The notes under the pieces were generated by a model, which worked only from the letters and a program-made list of their open reading frames with translations, was not told the origin of the DNA and made no database searches. Positions 14,925-20,026 of a stretch of 20,026 bases of DNA are shown here, in pieces. The position numbers and the translations under genes are program-made. The stretch's first letter is position 1, and each line of letters starts with the position of its first letter. This stretch comes from Desulfobacteraceae bacterium (GTDB lineage: Bacteria > Desulfobacterota > Desulfobacteria > Desulfobacterales > Desulfobacteraceae), in assembly GCA_011390435.1 (NCBI GenBank), contig JAABSK010000002.1:21456-41481 (forward strand), in the 5' to 3' direction.

Positions 14925-16082
14925 TTAGCCGTTGACCTCTTCTTTTACCTGGGTCGCCAGTTTGTACAGAATGGTCAGCACCAGAAAACCTGTGGCATAA
15001 ACTGCCAGAGTGATCATGATTTCCGGCCCTGTGGGGGCATATTCGGTCACATGATGCAATGGAGAAGGAACAAATCCTCCGGATATCATTCCAAGGCCTT
15101 TATCAATCCATGCACCGATAAAAATCATGGCGCAGGTAAACGGCAGCAGCACCCGGTTGTTCCGGAGAGCAGGAACAATCAGGAAAACAGCGCCGGTGGC
15201 CATCAGAATCAATCCGGCCCACATCCAGGGAACCAGGGCATTATATCCGTGGTATCCAAACAGCAGATACTGAAGATGTGATTTGTGTCCTGGAATACCT
15301 GAATAGTAGACCACAAAAACTTCACACAAAAAGAAGAACAGGTTGGCAAGAATGGCCCAGCAGACAATTTTGCTCAATGTCTGGATCGCTTCCCAGCCTG
15401 GATCAAATTTGGTGAATTTTTTGATGATATAGCACAGAATAATCAAAAAGGCCGGGCCAGCCGCAAAGGCAGAGGCCAGAAACCTGGGGGCCAGAATGGC
15501 GGTCAGCCAGTACCCGCGACCGGGAAGACCACAGTACAGATAGGCGGTTACCGTATGAATGCCAATGGCAAAAGGAATGGAAAGATATACCAGGGGTTTG
15601 GTCCACCAGACCGGTTCCACCTGGTTTCTTTCCGCTTCCAGTACCTTCCACCCCACAACAATGTTCAAGAAGAGATAACCGTTGAGAACGATCATGTCGT
15701 AGAACAGCATGGAATGGGGTGTGGGATACAGCAATACGTTGAGCATCCGGGTGGGTTGACCCAGATCCACAATGATGAAAAGCAGGCACATGATCAGCGA
15801 TGCTACCGCCAGGAATTCACCCAGAATGGTAATCCGGTGGAATTTTTCATAATTGTGAAGGTAATAGGGGATAACCACCATGACCCCGCCTGCGGCAACA
15901 CCCACAAGAAAGGTAAAATTGGCAATGTAAAAACCCCAGGATACATCCCGGCTCATCCCGGTGATCATCAGACCGTTCATGAATTGGTCGATGTAAACAA
16001 CCGCTCCAGCTCCTATGATGAGGAGCAGGAAGCCGATCCATAACCAGTAATTTCTGCTTCCTTTAATAGCTATTTCAAGCAT
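14925..16082 (-). CDS. dsrP: DsrP, NrfD-family quinone-interacting membrane subunit
   Basis: This 385-aa integral membrane protein has about ten hydrophobic segments and the size expected for DsrP. It anchors the DsrJ/DsrO module and is believed to exchange electrons with the menaquinone pool. The first helices (WLWIGFLLLIIGAGAVVYI, then WGFYIANFTFLVGVAAGG) and the acid- and Tyr-containing loops match NrfD/PsrC-type proteins. No cofactor-binding Cys motif is present, as expected. AAGGAG lies shortly before the ATG, 11 bp after the dsrO stop. It is the last gene of the operon and is followed by a strong terminator. Confidence 0.95.
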   Translation of the reverse strand: MLEIAIKGSRNYWLWIGFLLLIIGAGAVVYIDQFMNGLMITGMSRDVSWGFYIANFTFLVGVAAGGVMVVIPYYLHNYEKFHRITILGEFLAVASLIMCLLFIIVDLGQPTRMLNVLLYPTPHSMLFYDMIVLNGYLFLNIVVGWKVLEAERNQVEPVWWTKPLVYLSIPFAIGIHTVTAYLYCGLPGRGYWLTAILAPRFLASAFAAGPAFLIILCYIIKKFTKFDPGWEAIQTLSKIVCWAILANLFFFLCEVFVVYYSGIPGHKSHLQYLLFGYHGYNALVPWMWAGLILMATGAVFLIVPALRNNRVLLPFTCAMIFIGAWIDKGLGMISGGFVPSPLHHVTEYAPTGPEIMITLAVYATGFLVLTILYKLATQVKEEVNG

Positions 16083-16093
16083 GCTTGCTCCTT

Positions 16094-16918
16094 TTATATG
16101 ACATAGTAAACAGAGGGTTCAGTTCCCAGGGACTGTTTACGTCTGATGGTATAGTGTTCATTCAAAAGTGCCCGAACGTCAGATTCAGGATCGTCAAGGT
16201 CTCCGACCACAATGGCGCCGTCACTGGCTTCAACGCAATGGGGCATTTCTCCGATTGCCAGTCTTTCAGCACAGAGATTGCACTTTTCAACCACCCCTTT
16301 GCTGCGGGTGGGAAAATCCGGTGCAGTGGTTTCAATAAACGGCCGCGGATCTCTGAAGTTGAAACTTCTGGCACCATATGGGCAGGCTGCCATGCAGAAC
16401 CGGCAGCCGATACAACGGTGATAGTCCATGATGACAATTCCATCTTCACGCTTGAACGTTGCCTGGGTGGGGCATGCCTGGGTACAGGGAGCGTTTTTGC
16501 AATGGTTGCAGGTGACCAGGAATGGCAGGTCATGGTATTTTTCAGCCAGAAATTCATCTTCCTTGTCTGGGAAGGCATAATGAAATTTTTCATCCCAGAT
16601 CCATTTGATTTCCTGTTTATGGTTCACCGGACGGGTTTTGGGAAATTTTTCCGTATCCACGTCGTGGTTGAAGTCCGGTACATTGTGTGCGCTGTGACAG
16701 GCATCAATGATTTTTCGTGCAACGCGGTAGTCCAGTTTGCCGGTATTGATCACCATGCCCCAGCGGCCAGCGGTGAGTGCTTCTTTGTTTTTGCCTTTGA
16801 CTGGCTGAGCTGCATCATGAGAATCAGATGCAGCAAAATTGATTGCCGGAGCAGCACCCAACCCTATGGCAGCAATACCCGCTACTTTAAGAAAGCTTCT
16901 TCTGCTCTTTTTCATCAT
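16094..16918 (-). CDS. dsrO: DsrO, periplasmic FeS protein of the Dsr complex
   Basis: This 274-aa ferredoxin-like electron carrier is exported by Tat: the N-terminus has MKKSRRSFLKVAG followed by a hydrophobic stretch and an Ala-rich cleavage region. Cluster ligands are visible at Cys137/140/145/149, Cys169/172/175/179 and Cys213/216/228. The first binding motif of PsrB-type proteins is lost except Cys74, and the matching last Cys is Ser232 (HCVEAS). This suggests three rather than four [4Fe-4S] clusters. It overlaps dsrJ by 4 bp (ATGA). A second ATG follows immediately (Met-Met), so the start could be 3 bp later. It is expected to link DsrJ hemes to DsrP. Confidence 0.95.
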   Translation of the reverse strand: MMKKSRRSFLKVAGIAAIGLGAAPAINFAASDSHDAAQPVKGKNKEALTAGRWGMVINTGKLDYRVARKIIDACHSAHNVPDFNHDVDTEKFPKTRPVNHKQEIKWIWDEKFHYAFPDKEDEFLAEKYHDLPFLVTCNHCKNAPCTQACPTQATFKREDGIVIMDYHRCIGCRFCMAACPYGARSFNFRDPRPFIETTAPDFPTRSKGVVEKCNLCAERLAIGEMPHCVEASDGAIVVGDLDDPESDVRALLNEHYTIRRKQSLGTEPSVYYVI

Positions 16919-17302
16919 TCAATCTCCTTGGGGTTTGTGTGGCATTCCCAGCAATAGGGGTCGACTGACGTATACGTGTGACAGGCATCACAGAATTTTG
17001 CCTTGTCTTCATGACAGCCCAGGCAGGAATTGTCTCCAGTGGAGAGGCTCATATTAAATGAATGCCCGTTGGCAGCGGTGTATTGTCTGTCGGCATCTCT
17101 GACAACGGAATCTCTCCATTCATCCAGCAGGGACATGTGATTGGCCCGCATCTCATATTTATCCAGGACGCATTTTTTTTCAGCTTTGGCTTTGCCCAGA
17201 AGCTCAGGTTCGGGTGCAGCCTGCGTAACCGTAATCATGTTAAACCAGAATGGTGAGAGTACGGCCAGGACAAAAATAACCAGTCCTGTGATGATCATGT
17301 TT

Positions 17303-17310
<8 letters not shown>
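16915..17310 (-). CDS. dsrJ: DsrJ, triheme cytochrome c of the Dsr complex
   Basis: This protein is 131 aa when started at 17310. An N-terminal hydrophobic anchor (residues about 4-24) places the domain in the periplasm. Three heme-binding motifs are present: CLGCH (96-100), CDACH (107-111) and CWECH (120-124). Cys47 in EKKCVLDKYEM is a candidate for the unusual Cys heme ligand known in the DsrJ family. His58 and several Met residues could supply others. The frame is open to 17343, but the ATG at 17310 has AGGAGGAAG upstream and begins directly with the anchor helix, so I prefer it. It overlaps the end of dsrK by 8 bp and dsrO by 4 bp. Confidence 0.93.
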
Positions 17311-18958
<1,648 letters not shown>

Positions 18959-18961
18959 CGA

Positions 18962-19969
18962 TTACTCCTTCTTGTCCACTGGCAGGCCAGCTTCAATCAT
19001 TTTGTCTCTGAAGTGATCCTCATACTCTTCATAGGTATGTGTTTTCACATCATAGTTCCAGGGGTTAACATGTCTTTTTGCACGGGTATTGTTTGCCATG
19101 TTTCTTGTGGGACTCAAGAAAATGCCGCCCATATGCATCAGTTTGCTTAAGGGAAAATATGCAAAAAGGATACTGACCAGGAAAAGATGGGCATAAAACA
19201 GTCCGCCTACGCCTTCAGGAATTGTCCAGTTGAATGTCACAAGCCCCATGGTGAGGGCTTTGATTCCGGTGACATCTACTTTTGTAAAGTATCTCATGGA
19301 CAGGCCGGTTGCAGCAATTCCAATGATCAGGAATAATGGGAAATAATCTGCTGCCTGTGAGATGTAGGAGACTTTGGCATCAAAGATTCTTCTTGCCAGC
19401 AGAAACAGTGCCGCTGCCAGGAGTACCGCACCGGACAAAAACAAGCCGGGAAGTCCAAGCTGTACGATGCCATCCAGTTTTTCAAGAAATTGAAGGCAGG
19501 ATGGAACCGGTGACGTGAAAAATCTGAAGTGCCGCAGCAATACCACCAGAAAGGAGTAATGAAAGGCCAGGGCGCCCACCCAGAGAAAAATTTCCCAGGA
19601 ATAGGACAACCGGTTTGATGCATTGCGGTTGAAAGCTGCTTTTGTGTTTCGAAACAGAGACCTGAAAAGAAAAATTTCAAGAATCATGCGCAGGAACACG
19701 CCAGTTGAAGTATCAGGGTTGTCAATGGAATTTTGTTTTATCCACGGCAATGATTTTTGCTGGCCGCAGGTTGTCGGAATCCTGAACGGCACTGCAGATG
19801 CAGCCCATTTCAGAACTTTGATGACAAACCCGGCCAGAAAACAGACAATTGCCAGGTAAGGGATAAAAATACCAAAGAATCCATGAAGCCCTAATCCCTC
19901 AACCCCTGTGTAAGCTACTAGGAAAAGCAGAAAAACAGCTGCCAGGGGGATCAAGTACTTTTGATTCAT
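18962..19969 (-). CDS. dsrM: DsrM, cytochrome b quinol-oxidising membrane subunit
   Basis: This 335-aa NarI-like membrane protein has about six hydrophobic segments (roughly 5-20, 30-50, 127-147, 170-193, 208-224 and 257-276). It is thought to bind two b hemes and take electrons from menaquinol for DsrK. Candidate ligands are His137 and His147 in AFHYSFLVVLLRH, and His261 and His279 (SKLMHMGG). The C-terminal 50 residues are hydrophilic. GAGGTGG lies upstream of the ATG. It is the first gene of dsrMKJOP and has a short leader containing an inverted repeat. Dissimilatory sulfite reductase genes are not in the window, which is normal because dsrAB and dsrMKJOP are often unlinked in sulfate reducers. 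Confidence 0.95.
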   Translation of the reverse strand: MNQKYLIPLAAVFLLFLVAYTGVEGLGLHGFFGIFIPYLAIVCFLAGFVIKVLKWAASAVPFRIPTTCGQQKSLPWIKQNSIDNPDTSTGVFLRMILEIFLFRSLFRNTKAAFNRNASNRLSYSWEIFLWVGALAFHYSFLVVLLRHFRFFTSPVPSCLQFLEKLDGIVQLGLPGLFLSGAVLLAAALFLLARRIFDAKVSYISQAADYFPLFLIIGIAATGLSMRYFTKVDVTGIKALTMGLVTFNWTIPEGVGGLFYAHLFLVSILFAYFPLSKLMHMGGIFLSPTRNMANNTRAKRHVNPWNYDVKTHTYEEYEDHFRDKMIEAGLPVDKKE

Positions 19970-19993
19970 ATTATAACCACCTCATTGTTGGAT

Positions 19994-20016
19994 GTATGGC
20001 AATGGAGCCTGCCATA
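19994..20016. promoter_or_regulatory. Inverted repeat upstream of dsrM
   Basis: Arms GTATGGCA (19994-20001) and TGCCATAC (20009-20016, allowing one shared edge base) flank a loop of 7-8 nt, about 25 bp before the dsrM ATG. There is no T-run after it on the dsrM strand, so it is not a standard terminator for an upstream gene. It could be an operator or a leader hairpin close to the dsrM ribosome-binding site. The window ends 10 bp beyond it. Confidence 0.45.
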
Positions 20017-20026
20017 CCTGTTAAGA

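Overview
The window looks like chromosomal core sequence from a sulfate-reducing bacterium of the Desulfobacterales (a Desulfobacter/Desulfotignum/Desulfobacula-like organism). The main reason is a complete dsrMKJOP operon, the membrane complex of dissimilatory sulfate reduction, with triheme, noncubane-cluster and Tat-exported FeS subunits in the order usual for this group. A biotin-dependent methylmalonyl-CoA/pyruvate transcarboxylase-type operon fits the propionyl-CoA/methylmalonyl-CoA metabolism common in this family. Genus-level placement is an inference. I see no mobile elements, CRISPR arrays, tRNAs or rRNAs.

Layout from left to right. (1) 1-104, + strand: the last codons of an unidentified gene, overlapping its convergent neighbour by 14 bp. 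(2) 91-3281, - strand: a two-gene signalling unit. A 249-aa receiver/coiled-coil protein is followed, with a 4-bp overlap, by an 814-aa protein that joins a degenerate receiver and the same type of coiled-coil/helical module to a FapA (DUF342) domain. (3) 3282-3728: a 447-bp divergent intergenic region with two dyad symmetries on the side of the metabolic operon. (4) 3729-7554, + strand: a carboxyltransferase (12S/MmdA-like), a 69-aa mini OadG/MmdD-like subunit, and a fused 5S carboxyltransferase plus biotin carrier, closed by a strong terminator. No biotin carboxylase or OadB/MmdB pump gene is present, so transcarboxylation is the most economical reading. (5) 7669-8349, + strand: a protein with a zinc ribbon at each end, whose terminator lies inside the 3' end of the convergent gene.

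(6) 8351-13122, - strand: a seven-gene housekeeping operon, rplU-rpmA-obgE-nadD-rsfS-gpmI-(HsdR_N-like), read from a good sigma70-type promoter. Most junctions are 4-bp stop/start overlaps, which suggests tight translational coupling. It links ribosomal proteins, ribosome assembly and silencing factors (Obg, RsfS), NAD synthesis and glycolysis. (7) 13143-14816, - strand: an uncharacterised 557-aa radical SAM protein. (8) 14856-20026, - strand: a UUCG-loop terminator, then dsrP, dsrO, dsrJ, dsrK and dsrM, with a hairpin-forming leader upstream of dsrM.

In the Dsr complex, DsrM (cytochrome b) and DsrK (HdrD-like) are thought to pass menaquinol electrons to the DsrC trisulfide, while DsrJ, DsrO and DsrP form the periplasm-facing branch. 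The features most worth following up are the tandem receiver/pseudo-receiver-FapA pair, the mini OadG subunit within the transcarboxylase operon, the degenerate HsdR_N protein, the orphan radical SAM protein beside dsr, and the regulatory dyads upstream of the carboxylase and dsr operons.
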